Shown here in pieces: positions 25,801 through 35,332 of a DNA stretch of 64,000 nucleotides; the first letter of the stretch is position 1, and each line of letters opens with the position of its first letter. Below the pieces are notes generated by a model. The model made no database searches. It saw only the letters and a list, made by a program, of their open reading frames with translations, and was not told the DNA's origin. Location: positions 649,830-713,829 of the forward strand of contig NZ_JACOGF010000001.1 in NCBI RefSeq assembly GCF_014284335.1. Direction: 5' to 3'. The position numbers and the translations under genes are program-made. Source of the DNA: Undibacterium hunanense (GTDB taxonomy: Bacteria > Pseudomonadota > Gammaproteobacteria > Burkholderiales > Burkholderiaceae_D).

Positions 25801-26427
25801 TTAATGAAGTTCTTTCAACTCAAAATCTTTCAATATTGATGAAACTGCTAGTTTTGATGCCATAACAAATCCGTCCTTTAGCGCTTCTGGATCCTTTACC
25901 CATTCCTCTAAAGGGTGAATTGGCAATTCAGTCGTTGCACCGCCAACAAATGCCTCTTGTTTCCAGACTATGTTTCCATGCTGATCTGACATGGTTGCCA
26001 GTATTTTTACTGATGGCCGCATATCGTTAGAAAATCCCCAACCTTTACGTAATCCGTACTCGACGATACTTAACGTAATTTCGTGGTCACTCTTTTCCTT
26101 TATTTTGGACGATAGAATTGTGTTCTTTAATTCCCCAAGAAACTGGCCATACACTATTTCTCTAATATCTATTTTTTTGTTTTTGAGAAAATCGGTTAGT
26201 ACGACATCGTTAGGACGATCAAATGCGGCAATGGCCGGGCCGAGCCAACCGAGATTTTGGAAATTCGAAGCGCCTCCTTGGAAAAGCGCTTTCTCTGGTA
26301 CATCGATCTTTGCGTTGAGTTTTATTGCGTCAATTTTGGTCGCGTCTTCTTTACTTAGTTGCAAGGTGGAACAACCACTAGTAATAAATCCAATTATCAA
26401 CAACGTAATCGATAGCAATATTTTCAT
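25801..26427 (-). CDS. Putative lipoprotein of unknown function
   Basis: A 208-aa protein starting MKILLSITLLIIGFITSGCS, a lipoprotein signal peptide with cysteine at residue 19, so probably a membrane-anchored periplasmic protein. The mature part is a mixed alpha/beta domain (DHEITLSIVEYGLRKGWGF, SVKILATMSDQHGNIVWKQE) resembling outer-membrane lipoproteins of unknown function that start with a stalk and carry a single compact domain. AAAGGA lies 8 bases ahead of the ATG. AT-rich. No partner is obvious. Confidence 0.75.
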   Translation of the reverse strand: MKILLSITLLIIGFITSGCSTLQLSKEDATKIDAIKLNAKIDVPEKALFQGGASNFQNLGWLGPAIAAFDRPNDVVLTDFLKNKKIDIREIVYGQFLGELKNTILSSKIKEKSDHEITLSIVEYGLRKGWGFSNDMRPSVKILATMSDQHGNIVWKQEAFVGGATTELPIHPLEEWVKDPEALKDGFVMASKLAVSSILKDFELKELH

Positions 26428-26490
26428 AATTTTTTCCTTTGTTGTATGAGGTCTATAGCTCAAACTCAAGTTTAGAACCACTCAAAATAA

Positions 26491-26519
26491 AATGCCGCTC
26501 AGCTTAACTGAACGGCATT
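26491..26519 (-). terminator. Terminator of the gene ending at 26561
   Basis: AATGCCG-TCAG and CTGA-CGGCATT form a stem with one bulge around a short loop. On the minus strand it is followed by TTATTTTGAG, a T-rich tail, so intrinsic termination downstream of the unknown exported-protein gene is likely. Confidence 0.75.
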
Positions 26520-26560
26520 AGTGCGATACAACCTTTTATTGATCACTGCCAATTTAATAG

Positions 26561-27361
26561 TTATTTTTGTTGATAGTTTGGCCTAACCAATACATAAGTA
26601 ATTTCTTCCCGGTTAGCCTTCAAAACCTTCAACTTCACATCACGAAATACGATTACGGAAGTGCCATCAGGATCAATTTCGTAAGTTAAATCTTGCGTGA
26701 ACGCCGGGCGAGCAAGACCGCCTTTAAATTCACGGTAGGAGATACGGATCTCACCCTTCGATACGCCTTGGTATAGCATCTCTGTGACATAATCAAATTC
26801 TTCAATCGATCGTGTCTCTATTGTCTTTGTCTCTGTAACAAGTTCATAGGCAGCCGGGGCATCCATCTTATGTCGTATGTTGTATGTCGGGTATACCGAC
26901 ACATCAAATTTTCCGTCGTTGTCTGTGTCGACGAAACAGCCTGCCATTTTTCCAAGATCAGTTTCATATTGCCCAGCAGGATTAACACAAATCATTGGAT
27001 ATCCCTCATCCCTCCATTTGGTCAACATTCCAGTAAGTCCAGGACGTGCTGATACTTTACGAAACATCTCCAAAAACCCCCAAGTAGAACTCGCTGGCTC
27101 AAGCAGTTTAATAGTCCCCTTGGGTATGGTTGTTGTCGAGTCTCGAATTGCGCCAAAACGAACCAGATTGTCACCGACGCGCCGGGTTGTAGCGATATCA
27201 GGACTCGGATCAGTAAATAACTGAACCTTTAGTTTTTCTGGCGCAACTTCAGTGCTGCTACCGAGAGTCTGCCCCATTGCAAAAGCGCCAATCAAAAAGG
27301 TGCTTAGGAAAAGAAAGTTAGCGACAATCCGCAAGTAAGCAAGTCTTGAAAGTTTTTTCAT
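26561..27361 (-). CDS. Exported or membrane-anchored protein of unknown function
   Basis: A 266-aa protein with an N-terminal hydrophobic segment (IVANFLFLSTFLIGAFAMG) that is either a signal peptide or an anchor. A mature region follows with no recognised family. The middle holds CVNPAGQYETDLGKMAGCFVDTDNDG, with an EF-hand-like Asp-rich loop (DTDNDGKFD); the C-terminal part looks beta-rich (TYEIDPDGTSVIVFRDVKLKVLK). It neighbours two other AT-rich unknown genes on the same strand, each separately spaced. No strong ribosome site is seen at the ATG. Confidence 0.7.
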   Translation of the reverse strand: MKKLSRLAYLRIVANFLFLSTFLIGAFAMGQTLGSSTEVAPEKLKVQLFTDPSPDIATTRRVGDNLVRFGAIRDSTTTIPKGTIKLLEPASSTWGFLEMFRKVSARPGLTGMLTKWRDEGYPMICVNPAGQYETDLGKMAGCFVDTDNDGKFDVSVYPTYNIRHKMDAPAAYELVTETKTIETRSIEEFDYVTEMLYQGVSKGEIRISYREFKGGLARPAFTQDLTYEIDPDGTSVIVFRDVKLKVLKANREEITYVLVRPNYQQK

Positions 27362-27504
27362 TTATTTTTATCTGAATTTAAGATGCGAATAATTTGCTGA
27401 CAACAGCAGATCATAAGGTCGTCAAAAGGAATTTTGCGCACAATAACTCCATTTTGTGGAAAAACAACCGCAAAATGTCAGCGACGACTACAGAGGAAAG
27501 TATG

Positions 27505-27597
27505 TGGTGCCCGAGGCCGGAATCGAACCGGCACGCCCGCTATTAACGAAGCGGCGGATTTTAAGTCCGATGTGTCTACCAGTTTCACCACTCGGGC
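27505..27597 (-). tRNA. tRNA-Leu (anticodon TAA)
   Basis: A class II tRNA of 93 bases including an encoded CCA end. The acceptor stem pairs GCCCGAG with CTCGGGC; the anticodon loop ACTTAAAAT carries TAA; there is a long variable arm and a normal T loop GGTTCGATTCC. Last in a group of five tRNA genes on this strand. Confidence 0.96.
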
Positions 27598-27642
27598 CCA
27601 CTACTACAACTATACATTAGCGAATGGCTAATGTCAGTTCTG

Positions 27643-27670
27643 AAAAAAAAGCGCTCTAAAGCGCTTTTTT
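27643..27670. terminator. Terminator between tRNA-Cys and tRNA-Leu
   Basis: AGCGCT-CTAA-AGCGCT is flanked by eight A on the left and six T on the right, so it can end transcription in either direction. It would separate the upstream tRNA group from tRNA-Leu on the minus strand. Confidence 0.75.
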
Positions 27671-27675
27671 GTATT

Positions 27676-27749
27676 TGGAGGCGGGGGTCGGGATCGAACC
27701 GGCGTCTACGGCTTTGCAGGCCGCTGCATAACCACTTTGCTACCCCGCC
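27676..27749 (-). tRNA. tRNA-Cys (anticodon GCA)
   Basis: Seventy-four bases with encoded CCA. The acceptor stem starts GGCGGGG; the anticodon loop CTGCAAA carries GCA; D arm and T loop (GGTTCGATCC) are normal. It follows the three tRNA-Gly genes on the minus strand. Confidence 0.96.
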
Positions 27750-27853
27750 AGGGGTGCTATCTCAGCATCTGGGTGATTTTCATCACGCGTCATTATCGCT
27801 GAAATGCGGTGCAACTTGAATAAAAAAGGGAAGCCATGCTTCCCTTCAGAATC

Positions 27854-27929
27854 TGGAGCGGGAGAAGAGTCTCGAACTCTCGACCTCAACCTTGGCAAGG
27901 TTGCGCTCTACCAACTGAGCTACTCCCGC
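27854..27929 (-). tRNA. tRNA-Gly (anticodon GCC), copy 3 in transcription order
   Basis: Seventy-six bases with encoded CCA. Acceptor stem GCGGGAG pairs with CTCCCGC; anticodon loop CTTGCCAAG carries GCC; T loop AGTTCGAGA. The sequence is identical to the two copies to its right. Confidence 0.96.
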
Positions 27930-27965
27930 AGATGTACTGCTGATACTTCAGGTACTACGCCATTT

Positions 27966-28041
27966 TGGAGCGGGAGAAGAGTCTCGAACTCTCGACCTCA
28001 ACCTTGGCAAGGTTGCGCTCTACCAACTGAGCTACTCCCGC
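27966..28041 (-). tRNA. tRNA-Gly (anticodon GCC), copy 2
   Basis: Identical in sequence to the copies at 27854-27929 and 28086-28161, with CCA encoded. Spacers between copies are about 36-44 bases and differ from one another, so the tandem arose by duplication of the tRNA with spacer divergence. Confidence 0.96.
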
Positions 28042-28085
28042 ATTTTTACTGCACACTGCTTTTTCGCTGCCTTCCAAAAAGTTTT

Positions 28086-28161
28086 TGGAGCGGGAGAAGA
28101 GTCTCGAACTCTCGACCTCAACCTTGGCAAGGTTGCGCTCTACCAACTGAGCTACTCCCGC
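28086..28161 (-). tRNA. tRNA-Gly (anticodon GCC), copy 1
   Basis: First of three identical tandem tRNA-Gly genes in the direction of transcription, 80 bases after the pgsA stop, so possibly co-transcribed with pgsA; a pgsA-tRNA-Gly order is common in betaproteobacteria. Confidence 0.96.
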
Positions 28162-28241
28162 ATTGCGAAGACCAGAATTATATATCATCCAGCTATTCTG
28201 TCAACTACCCATTCCGGGATCATGACACGATTATTTCAGAA

Positions 28242-28826
28242 TCACTGCATTTTATCGGTCGTTTCCTTGATTAAAGGCCATGCTTTGCGCAGGTAATAGA
28301 ACATGGACCACACTGTGAGGATGGCGGCAACAATCAATAACCACGAGCCAAGGAAGCTGGTATCGATCACGCCAAACAGGACATCATTGAACAACAGCAT
28401 GGGTATCGCCGTCATTTGTGCAGCTGTCTTGATTTTACCCAGAGAGCTGACAGCCACCGACTTGGAAGCGCCAATCAGGGCCATCCATTCACGCAAGGCA
28501 GAGATGGTGATTTCACGGCCAATGATGATGAAGGCAAATACGGTATTGACGCGATCCAGCTGCACCAGTGCCAGCAATGCACCTGCAACCATCAGTTTGT
28601 CAGCGACAGGATCAAGAAAAGCACCGAATGAGGATGTTTGATTCCAGCGGCGTGCCAGAAAGCCGTCAAACCAGTCAGTCACGGCGGCCACGATAAAAAC
28701 GACGGTAGCAACCAGTCCCTGCTCAAATCGGGTTAACCAAATTTCCGGCAGATAAAAAACACCGACCACCAGCGGTATCAGCGCCACGCGCAGCCAGGTC
28801 AGCAGAATAGGAAAATTGAAAGGCAT
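28242..28826 (-). CDS. pgsA: CDP-diacylglycerol-glycerol-3-phosphate 3-phosphatidyltransferase
   Basis: PgsA, 194 aa, makes phosphatidylglycerophosphate from CDP-diacylglycerol and glycerol-3-phosphate, the committed step to phosphatidylglycerol and cardiolipin, at the inner membrane. The CDP-alcohol phosphotransferase motif is complete: D-x-x-D-G-x-x-A-R followed by G-x-x-x-D-x-x-x-D, seen in TDWFDGFLARR and SFGAFLDPVADK. Several membrane helices are present and the N-terminus (FNFPILLTWLRVALIP) is typical. Downstream of uvrC and upstream of the tRNA-Gly genes. Confidence 0.95.
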   Translation of the reverse strand: MPFNFPILLTWLRVALIPLVVGVFYLPEIWLTRFEQGLVATVVFIVAAVTDWFDGFLARRWNQTSSFGAFLDPVADKLMVAGALLALVQLDRVNTVFAFIIIGREITISALREWMALIGASKSVAVSSLGKIKTAAQMTAIPMLLFNDVLFGVIDTSFLGSWLLIVAAILTVWSMFYYLRKAWPLIKETTDKMQ

Positions 28827-28876
28827 GTTTTTTGGTTCTTATCCAGAATGTGCTACAGGAACAGTGGCTACAATGT

Positions 28877-29049
28877 TAGTGGACTGTAACAGTGAAAAGC
28901 GAAGTGCCTGCCATGCGCGCGCCGACCATGGCAGCGTTGCAAATACTCGCGATAGCCCCGCTATCGCTGCGTGCTGTTGCAAACCCAGCCTTGCCCTGGT
29001 TCGCCTGGCACATGTCCTTCACTTCGCTTTTCACTGTTACAGTCCACTA
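28877..29049. mobile_element. MITE-like element with 28-bp terminal inverted repeats and TA flanks
   Basis: Arms at 28877-28906 and 29020-29049 are perfect 30-base complements of one another. Both ends are TA, consistent with a 169-bp element (28879-29047) with 28-bp terminal inverted repeats inserted at a TA duplicated as target site, as for IS630/Tc1-mariner-type MITEs. Inside is a second hairpin, GCGATAGC-CCC-GCTATCGC (28949-28967), flanked by TTGCAA repeats. There is no coding capacity. It sits between the uvrC stop and the pgsA start; its transcript would fold into a very stable hairpin. Confidence 0.7.
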
Positions 29050-29072
29050 GCGCCTGCCGCAATTATATTTCT

Positions 29073-30941
29073 CTATCGCAGCCGCTTGTAAATTTCTTCT
29101 GCCAATTGGCGAGAAATGCCTTCGACGCTGGCCAGATCGGCGACGCTGGCATCGCTGACACCTTTCAAGCCACCAAAACGCACCAGAAGCCGCTGGCGGC
29201 GCTTGGGACCTATACCCTCTATCTCTTCCAGTTGCGAGGTCTGCCTGGCCTTGTCGCGCTTGGCACGCATTCCTGTGATGGCAAAACGGTGGGCTTCGTC
29301 GCGGATCTGGGCGATCAGCATCAGGGCAGCAGATTCTTTGCCCAGTTCTTTTTCTTCACGGCCATCGACAAAGACCAGGGTTTCCAGGCCAACCTTGCGG
29401 CCCTCGCCTTTTGCCACGCCGACGATGAGGCTGATATCCAGCCCCAGTTCAACAAACACTTGTCTTGCCATTTCGACCTGGCCCTTGCCACCGTCAATCA
29501 GCACAATGTCGGGCATGCGACGTTCATTGGCTTCGTCACCGCTGGCGACTTTTTCGTAGCGACGGAACAGTACCTGACGCATGGCGGCATAATCATCGCC
29601 GGGGGTAATGTCCTTGATGTTGAAGCGGCGGTATTCACCATTTTGCATGGCATGGTGGTGAAACACGACGCAGGATGCCTGGGTGGCTTCGCCCTGAGTG
29701 TGGCTGATATCAAAACATTCGACACGCAGTTCTTCGAGGTTTTCAACTTCCAGTTCCAGCACGGTGCTCAGGGCGCGGGTACGCGCCTGTTGCGAGCCCT
29801 GCTCTGACAACATGCGGGCCAAGGCCAGTCGGGCACCTTTGATGGCCATGTCCAGCCAGGCGCGGCGCTGCTCTTGCGGCTGGAAGGACAAATGGATGCG
29901 GTGGCCACATTGCTCGGCCAGGGCCAGCATTAAATCGGGCGCGTCCAGCTCTACATTCATGACCAGCGTGGATGGAATGAATTGGTCAACATAGTGCTGC
30001 GCCAGAAAGGCGGAGATGACTTCGATCTCGATTTCATTTTCTGCGACGCTAACGGCGTCATCCACATGGGTGGGGAAATAAGCACGGTCACCCAGATGCC
30101 GCCCGCCCCTGACCATGGCCAGGTTGACACAGGCACGACCGCCCTCCACCACCACGGCCAGAATGTCGATATCGACATCGCCTGTGGTTTCCATACTTTG
30201 CTGATGCAGGACTTTGGACAGTGCCTGCATCTGGTTGCGCACCATGGCTGCCTGTTCGAATTTCAGTTCCATGGAAAAATCGAGCATTTTCTTTTCCAGG
30301 GTCTGCATGACTTCGAGCTGGCGGCCACGCAAAAAGTCGGCGGCATGATTGACATCTTGCTGATAGTCTTCTGGCGCAATGATGTTGACACAGGGTGCAC
30401 TGCAACGGTTGATCTGGTGCAGCAGACATGGGCGGGTACGATTGGAAAACACGCTGTCTTCACAACTGCGCAGCAAGAACACTTTCTGCAAGATCTGCAT
30501 CGATTCCTTGACTGCCCAGCCGGAAGGAAACGGCCCGAAGTACTGATGCTTTTTATCGATCGCGCCACGGTAATACATCATGCGTGGTGTTTTTTCTGTG
30601 GTGATTTTCAGGTAAGGGTATGACTTGTCATCCCGGAACAGGATGTTATAGCGGGGTTTTAAGGCCTTGATGAGGTTGTTTTCAAGGATTAATGCTTCGG
30701 CTTCGCTACGTGTGACGGTGGTTTCCAGTTTGGCGATTTTCTCTACCATCATCGCGATACGCGGGCTGGAGAGGTTTTTCAGAAAATAACTGGAGACGCG
30801 CTTTTTCAGATCGCGTGCCTTGCCCACGTACAGCACCTGGTCATTGCTATCAAAATAGCGGTAGACGCCCGGCAGATTGGGCAATTTGGCAACCAGATCG
30901 AGCACTTGCTGGCGTGCTTCTGAAATAGTGGGTTCGGTCAT
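29073..30941 (-). CDS. uvrC: UvrC, excinuclease ABC subunit C
   Basis: UvrC (622 aa) makes both incisions in nucleotide excision repair with UvrA and UvrB. Domains in order: GIY-YIG nuclease (about 18-95; [20 protein letters not shown]), a cysteine-rich stretch ([13 protein letters not shown]), the UVR helical pair that binds UvrB (about 205-240), an RNase H-like 5' nuclease ([14 protein letters not shown] with its catalytic Asp) and C-terminal helix-hairpin-helix motifs ([13 protein letters not shown]). Length is normal. Located between acpS and pgsA. Confidence 0.97.
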   Translation of the reverse strand: MTEPTISEARQQVLDLVAKLPNLPGVYRYFDSNDQVLYVGKARDLKKRVSSYFLKNLSSPRIAMMVEKIAKLETTVTRSEAEALILENNLIKALKPRYNILFRDDKSYPYLKITTEKTPRMMYYRGAIDKKHQYFGPFPSGWAVKESMQILQKVFLLRSCEDSVFSNRTRPCLLHQINRCSAPCVNIIAPEDYQQDVNHAADFLRGRQLEVMQTLEKKMLDFSMELKFEQAAMVRNQMQALSKVLHQQSMETTGDVDIDILAVVVEGGRACVNLAMVRGGRHLGDRAYFPTHVDDAVSVAENEIEIEVISAFLAQHYVDQFIPSTLVMNVELDAPDLMLALAEQCGHRIHLSFQPQEQRRAWLDMAIKGARLALARMLSEQGSQQARTRALSTVLELEVENLEELRVECFDISHTQGEATQASCVVFHHHAMQNGEYRRFNIKDITPGDDYAAMRQVLFRRYEKVASGDEANERRMPDIVLIDGGKGQVEMARQVFVELGLDISLIVGVAKGEGRKVGLETLVFVDGREEKELGKESAALMLIAQIRDEAHRFAITGMRAKRDKARQTSQLEEIEGIGPKRRQRLLVRFGGLKGVSDASVADLASVEGISRQLAEEIYKRLR

Positions 30942-30974
30942 GATGCAATCAATCTGCAGCGCTTGTGGAAGTCG

Positions 30975-31376
30975 CTACTTTAGCAGGGATTGCTCAAGGA
31001 CCACAAAGGCGATGGCGTAATCGGTTTCGTCACTGACCGAGACACGCGTATTCAGGCCACGTTCATGCATCCAGTGCAGCATGTCGCCATAGGCGTGCAT
31101 GACAGGCCGGCCCTGCTCATTATTGAGCGTCTGCACGGCATGCCAGTTCATGGGGGCACGCATACCCATGCCCACGGCTTTGGAAAACGCTTCTTTTGCC
31201 GCAAATCGGGTGGCCAGATAACGCAGACCACGGGCTTCAACCAGGGCCTTGCGTTCACGATAAATAATTAATTCTTCCGGCCCCAGGATTTTTTCGGCAA
31301 AGCGTTCGCCGTTACGCACCAGCGCATCTTTCATGCGCGAGATTTGTACGATGTCGGTACCTATGCCGTAAATCAT
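30975..31376 (-). CDS. acpS: Holo-acyl-carrier-protein synthase
   Basis: AcpS, 133 aa, transfers 4'-phosphopantetheine from CoA to apo-ACP, activating fatty acid synthesis. The two metal/CoA motifs are present: GIGTDIVQISR near the N-terminus and RFAAKEAFSKAVG mid-protein. One base separates it from pdxJ upstream, so it is the distal gene of the lepA-to-acpS transcription unit. Confidence 0.95.
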   Translation of the reverse strand: MIYGIGTDIVQISRMKDALVRNGERFAEKILGPEELIIYRERKALVEARGLRYLATRFAAKEAFSKAVGMGMRAPMNWHAVQTLNNEQGRPVMHAYGDMLHWMHERGLNTRVSVSDETDYAIAFVVLEQSLLK

Positions 31377-31377
31377 G

Positions 31378-32148
31378 TCACACCAGGTTGTACAGGGCAG
31401 CCAATCGCGCTTTTACCATCAGGGCCTTCATGTCGCTGACAGCTTTTTGCCAGCCGACAAACAGGGCTTGCGCAACAATGGCGTGGCCGATATTCAATTC
31501 TGAAATTTCTGGTATGGCAGCAATGGCTGCGGTGTTGGTCACATGCAGGCCGTGGCCGGCATTTACTTTCAGACCATGGCGTATGCCGGTAATGGCCGCC
31601 TGCTGTATGCGTGCGAGCTGTTGTGCCTGCACCGTGGCATCAGTCGCTTCGGCATAACGGCCGGTATGGATTTCGATGACGCTGGCACCGGTCTCAGCAC
31701 TGGCTTGTATCTGCTGTTCGTCCGCATCGATGAATAGCGATACACGTATGCCCGCAGCCTGTAGCTGTCTGACGGCGGCTTGCACTTTGGCAAAATCACG
31801 GACAACATCGAGGCCACCTTCCGTCGTCACTTCTTCACGGCGCTCTGGCACCAGGCAAACGTCTTGCGGTTGTATGCGGCAGGCGAAATCCAGCATTTCG
31901 TTGTTGACTGCGGCTTCCAGGTTCATGCGTGTCAGCAGGCGTGGGCGTAGTTGCTCTACATCTGCATCGCGGATATGCCGGCGGTCTTCACGCAGATGCA
32001 GGGTGATGCAGTCTGCCCCCGCCTCTTCTGCCAGCAAGGCTGCCTGCAAGGGGTCGGGATAGGTCGTGCCGCGCGCATTGCGCAGGGTGGCAACATGGTC
32101 GATGTTGACGCCCAGTTCTATCAACTGGCTTTGTTGATGGATATTCAT
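31378..32148 (-). CDS. pdxJ: Pyridoxine 5'-phosphate synthase
   Basis: PdxJ, 256 aa, condenses 1-deoxy-D-xylulose 5-phosphate with 3-amino-2-oxopropyl phosphate to make pyridoxine 5'-phosphate, the last ring-forming step of DXP-dependent vitamin B6 synthesis. Family features: [17 protein letters not shown] near the N-terminus, HLREDRRHI, and the C-terminal [14 protein letters not shown] phosphate-binding loop. Start ATG overlaps the recO stop by four bases. Confidence 0.96.
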   Translation of the reverse strand: MNIHQQSQLIELGVNIDHVATLRNARGTTYPDPLQAALLAEEAGADCITLHLREDRRHIRDADVEQLRPRLLTRMNLEAAVNNEMLDFACRIQPQDVCLVPERREEVTTEGGLDVVRDFAKVQAAVRQLQAAGIRVSLFIDADEQQIQASAETGASVIEIHTGRYAEATDATVQAQQLARIQQAAITGIRHGLKVNAGHGLHVTNTAAIAAIPEISELNIGHAIVAQALFVGWQKAVSDMKALMVKARLAALYNLV

Positions 32149-33008
32149 AGATTCTGCAAATCGATCAGTATTTGCCGGGTATTCAGCGCTGCGCCATGCA
32201 GGTGATGAGCAAGCAAAAAGCGCATCAGCAGTTTGCTTTGTAGTTGCGTGCTTTGCTCGGCATAGTCACCACGCTGCATGGCCAGCAAGGTCTTGCCGCT
32301 GACCCTGGGCACCGTGTCGGCTGGCATGGCGGGCCTGGGGCCGCGTTCCGGGTCGAGCACATAGAATTGCTCAGTCTGTACGCGTTCACGCTGTTGTGTG
32401 CAACGCGTCAGATCGCCCAGCAAGCCAGATTCACGCAGCAATGCCAGTTCGAAGCGACGCAGGACGATGGTGGCTGGTTCATCATGGGCCAGTTGATTGA
32501 GCGTAGAGACGTAGAGGTCAAACAAATCCGGATGCGCTTCATCGCGCATCAGAAATTTAACCAATAACTCATTCAGGTAAAAGCCGCACAGCAAGGCCGA
32601 TTTTTCCAGCGGCAGCATGCCGCCTACCCAGTCTGCGGTGGTCAGGGTGCGGATTTCGCCTTTGCCTGTCCACCCCAGTTGCAGTGGCTGGAAGGTCTGC
32701 AAGACGCTGCGCAATTGCGAATGCGGGCGTTTGGCACCCTTGGCAACCAGGGCAATGCGGCCATGGTCACGCGTGAGTACGTCGATGATGAGACTGGTTT
32801 CTTTGTACGGCCAGGAATGCAGGACGAAGCCAGGCTGTTCCAGTATGCGCAAGTCTTTGGCGGGGGATTTGCTGGCAGCACGCGGTGCAGTTTTGGATAC
32901 GCGTTGGCGTGCAGCAGTTTTTTTGGCAGCAGGTGGCGCTGGCGTTACAGCCGCCGCATTGTCTTCAGCGGCGCTGTCTTCCTGCACGGCGACTGCCTGC
33001 TCATCCAT
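32145..33008 (-). CDS. recO: RecO, recombination mediator with Ala-rich N-terminal extension
   Basis: RecO (287 aa) loads RecA on SSB-coated DNA with RecR in the RecFOR pathway. The OB-fold starts at about residue 53 ([29 protein letters not shown]); the helical C-terminal half carries [12 protein letters not shown]. The E. coli protein is about 242 aa; the extra 50 N-terminal residues are Ala/Lys-rich low-complexity sequence ([16 protein letters not shown]), as seen in some Oxalobacteraceae. A shorter start cannot be excluded. Between era and pdxJ. Confidence 0.93.
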   Translation of the reverse strand: MDEQAVAVQEDSAAEDNAAAVTPAPPAAKKTAARQRVSKTAPRAASKSPAKDLRILEQPGFVLHSWPYKETSLIIDVLTRDHGRIALVAKGAKRPHSQLRSVLQTFQPLQLGWTGKGEIRTLTTADWVGGMLPLEKSALLCGFYLNELLVKFLMRDEAHPDLFDLYVSTLNQLAHDEPATIVLRRFELALLRESGLLGDLTRCTQQRERVQTEQFYVLDPERGPRPAMPADTVPRVSGKTLLAMQRGDYAEQSTQLQSKLLMRFLLAHHLHGAALNTRQILIDLQNL

Positions 33009-33016
33009 GGATGGTT

Positions 33017-33919
33017 TTACTCGTAACCGTAGGCACGCAAACCGGCTTCATTGTCTGCCCAGCCGGATTTGACCTTAACCCAGATTTCCAGGTATACGGG
33101 GCCACCAAACAGTTTTTCCATATCCTGGCGTGACTGGGTGGAGATATCTTTCAGGCGTGCACCCTTATTGCCGATGACCATGGATTTATGGCCGTCACGA
33201 TCCACCAGAATGGCGACAAACACGCGACGCAGATTGCCCTCCTGTTCAAATTTTTCTATCAGCACAGTGCTGGTATACGGCAATTCATCGCCAACAAAGC
33301 GGAACAGTTTTTCGCGAACAATTTCTGCTGCCAGAAACTTTTCGCTACGGTCTGTGATGTCGTCTTCGCCAAACATGGGCGGGTTCAGCGGCAGGTATTT
33401 GCGGATTTCACTTTCCAGGTTTTCCAGCTGGAAGCGCAAGGTGGCCGATACCGGCACAATCGCAGAAAAATTGTGCAATGCTGCCACTTTCTGGGCAAAC
33501 GGCATCATGACGGCTTTGTCTTTGACACGGTCTGATTTGTTGATGACTAGGATGCAAGGTACGTCTTTAGGCAGCAAATTAATCACTTGCTGATCTGCCG
33601 GGCCAAAAGTACCTGCTTCAATGATGTACAAAATAACGTCTGCGGCTGTCAGCGTCGTGGTGACGGTGCGGTTCAGCGTGCGGTTCAGTGCATTCGAATG
33701 CCGGGTTTGAAAACCCGGGGTATCGATATACACAAACTGGGTATTGTCTTTGGTCTGTATGCCAGTGATGCGATGGCGCGTGGTCTGTGCCTTGCGCGAG
33801 GTAATACTGACCTTGGCGCCGATCAGGGCGTTCATCAGGGTCGATTTACCGACGTTAGGTCGCCCGACGATGGCGATGTAACCACAGCGGAAATCAGGAT
33901 TATCTATTAGTTCAGTCAT
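33017..33919 (-). CDS. era: Era, ribosome-maturation GTPase
   Basis: Era (300 aa) binds the 3' end of 16S rRNA and helps 30S subunit assembly. The GTPase motifs are [14 protein letters not shown] (G1), the switch-region QTTRHRITG (G2), DTPGF (G3) and NKSD (G4); the C-terminal KH domain includes [14 protein letters not shown]. It lies eight bases upstream of recO and just after rnc, as in most proteobacteria. Confidence 0.97.
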   Translation of the reverse strand: MTELIDNPDFRCGYIAIVGRPNVGKSTLMNALIGAKVSITSRKAQTTRHRITGIQTKDNTQFVYIDTPGFQTRHSNALNRTLNRTVTTTLTAADVILYIIEAGTFGPADQQVINLLPKDVPCILVINKSDRVKDKAVMMPFAQKVAALHNFSAIVPVSATLRFQLENLESEIRKYLPLNPPMFGEDDITDRSEKFLAAEIVREKLFRFVGDELPYTSTVLIEKFEQEGNLRRVFVAILVDRDGHKSMVIGNKGARLKDISTQSRQDMEKLFGGPVYLEIWVKVKSGWADNEAGLRAYGYE

Positions 33920-33937
33920 TCGGTCGTCAGGCAGTCG

Positions 33938-34915
33938 TCATGCAGTTTTGGGATGTGGGTCAAGAGTCGTCAGAGCTTCATTCACAGCGACGCCAGTGGC
34001 CTTGTCTGTTACTTTGTCAGCGGCCTTATCGACAAGCTTATCGGCAGCCTTCTCAGCTTTTTCTATCTTGACGAGTTCTGCTTTCGATGTGTCGGCTTTG
34101 GTAGCTTCTGCGTCGAGCAGGCTTTTTTGTTTTGCGGTTTGCGGCTTGGTTTCTGCAACTGCTTCAGTCTGCACCGTTGCAATGCCGGCCAGTTTCAATT
34201 GTGATGCACGCGGCTTGGTTTTCTTGGCTGCAGGTGAACGTACCAGCATGGCCAGCGCCGTTTCCAGCGCCAGCTTGGCAGCGGCCTGCTCACCGGCACG
34301 GCGGCTGCCGCCAGTGCCAAATACCTGTATTTCCAGCTTGGGCACCAGGCATTCGATTTCAAATTCCTGGTTATGTGCAGCACCGTGCGTGGCCACCACA
34401 TTGTATTGCGGCAAGGCGATTTTTTTGCTTTGCAAGAATTCCTGCAACAGGGTTTTGGCATCCTTGCCCAGAGTGGTCGGGTCTACTGTTGCCAGCACGG
34501 GTGCATACAGGGCGCGTATGACTTCACGCGCTGCATCAAAACCGGCATCCAGAAAGATGGCGCCGAACAGGGCTTCCAGGGTATCCGCCAGAATGGATGG
34601 CCGACGGAAACCACCGGACTTCAACTCGCCCTCGCCCAGACGCAAAAACTGTGACAGTTCTATTCTTTGTGCAATTTCATACAGCGATTGCTGCTTGACC
34701 AGGTTGGCACGCACCCTTGACAAGTCGCCTTCGTCGATATTTGCAAAGCTGTCAAACAACAAGGACGCTACGACACAATTCAGGACAGAATCACCCAGAA
34801 ATTCCAGGCGTTCATTATGCAAAACACTGTGACTACGATGTGTCAGAGCCTGCTGCAATAAAGCGGGGTTGCTAAACTGGTGCCCCAGCCTTTTCTGCAA
34901 TAGTTGTTGATTCAT
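33938..34915 (-). CDS. rnc: Ribonuclease III with long C-terminal tail
   Basis: RNase III cuts double-stranded RNA in rRNA precursors and regulatory duplexes. The catalytic domain has the signature [12 protein letters not shown] with its acidic residues, and the dsRNA-binding domain follows at about residues 155-225 ([16 protein letters not shown]). The product is 325 aa against about 226 in E. coli: the last hundred residues are an Ala/Lys/Glu-rich, coiled or disordered tail ([16 protein letters not shown]). Such tails occur in some betaproteobacteria; function unknown. Followed by era. Confidence 0.95.
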   Translation of the reverse strand: MNQQLLQKRLGHQFSNPALLQQALTHRSHSVLHNERLEFLGDSVLNCVVASLLFDSFANIDEGDLSRVRANLVKQQSLYEIAQRIELSQFLRLGEGELKSGGFRRPSILADTLEALFGAIFLDAGFDAAREVIRALYAPVLATVDPTTLGKDAKTLLQEFLQSKKIALPQYNVVATHGAAHNQEFEIECLVPKLEIQVFGTGGSRRAGEQAAAKLALETALAMLVRSPAAKKTKPRASQLKLAGIATVQTEAVAETKPQTAKQKSLLDAEATKADTSKAELVKIEKAEKAADKLVDKAADKVTDKATGVAVNEALTTLDPHPKTA

Positions 34916-34921
34916 ACGGGC

Positions 34922-35332
34922 TTACTTATTTTCTGCCTTTACTGGCTTTGTGGCAACAATCCCACTTTTAGCGGTCGTGCCCGAGTATTCCATCAATAAA
35001 TTGGCTGGGCCAAACAAATGGATTTTTACGTCGTACGAAAAGCTGACTTCTATTTCTTCTCCGTTTTTGACGATGACCAGGTCTTTGCCTGCAATCGAAT
35101 CAAAATAACCCACTTCGGCCTGTTTATCGAAAGAAACCTGCACTTCCCTGACGGTGTTGCCTGCATTTTTTGCAACGACGATGGCTTTCCTGATTGAGTT
35201 GTATTCAATCGCGGTCGGTGCCACTTTCATTGCCAGCATCGCAAGCATGATAATCACGCCCAGGGAAAGGATCAAACCGATCAGAGAAATACCTTTTTGC
35301 CTGTACAGAGTGGAATAGGGTGTGTATGACAT
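34922..35332 (-). CDS. DUF4845 membrane protein
   Basis: A 136-aa protein with one N-terminal membrane helix (GISLIGLILSLGVIIMLAML) and a small extracytoplasmic domain. It matches the DUF4845 family, which is almost always found between lepB and rnc in betaproteobacteria and gammaproteobacteria, as here. Function is unknown. The frame extends to a Met at 35371, but the ATG at 35332 (MSYTPYSTLYRQKG) is the family-like start. Confidence 0.88.
   Translation of the reverse strand: MSYTPYSTLYRQKGISLIGLILSLGVIIMLAMLAMKVAPTAIEYNSIRKAIVVAKNAGNTVREVQVSFDKQAEVGYFDSIAGKDLVIVKNGEEIEVSFSYDVKIHLFGPANLLMEYSGTTAKSGIVATKPVKAENK

Noticed and set aside
27854..28161. Regularly spaced identical units resembling a CRISPR array
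   Set aside because: Units are 76 bp, fold as tRNA-Gly with encoded CCA, and spacers are irregular in length.
27804..28274. Plus-strand open frame with repeated segments across the tRNA-Gly genes
   Set aside because: The internal repeats are just the reverse strand of three identical tRNA genes; not a repeat protein and not a CRISPR array.
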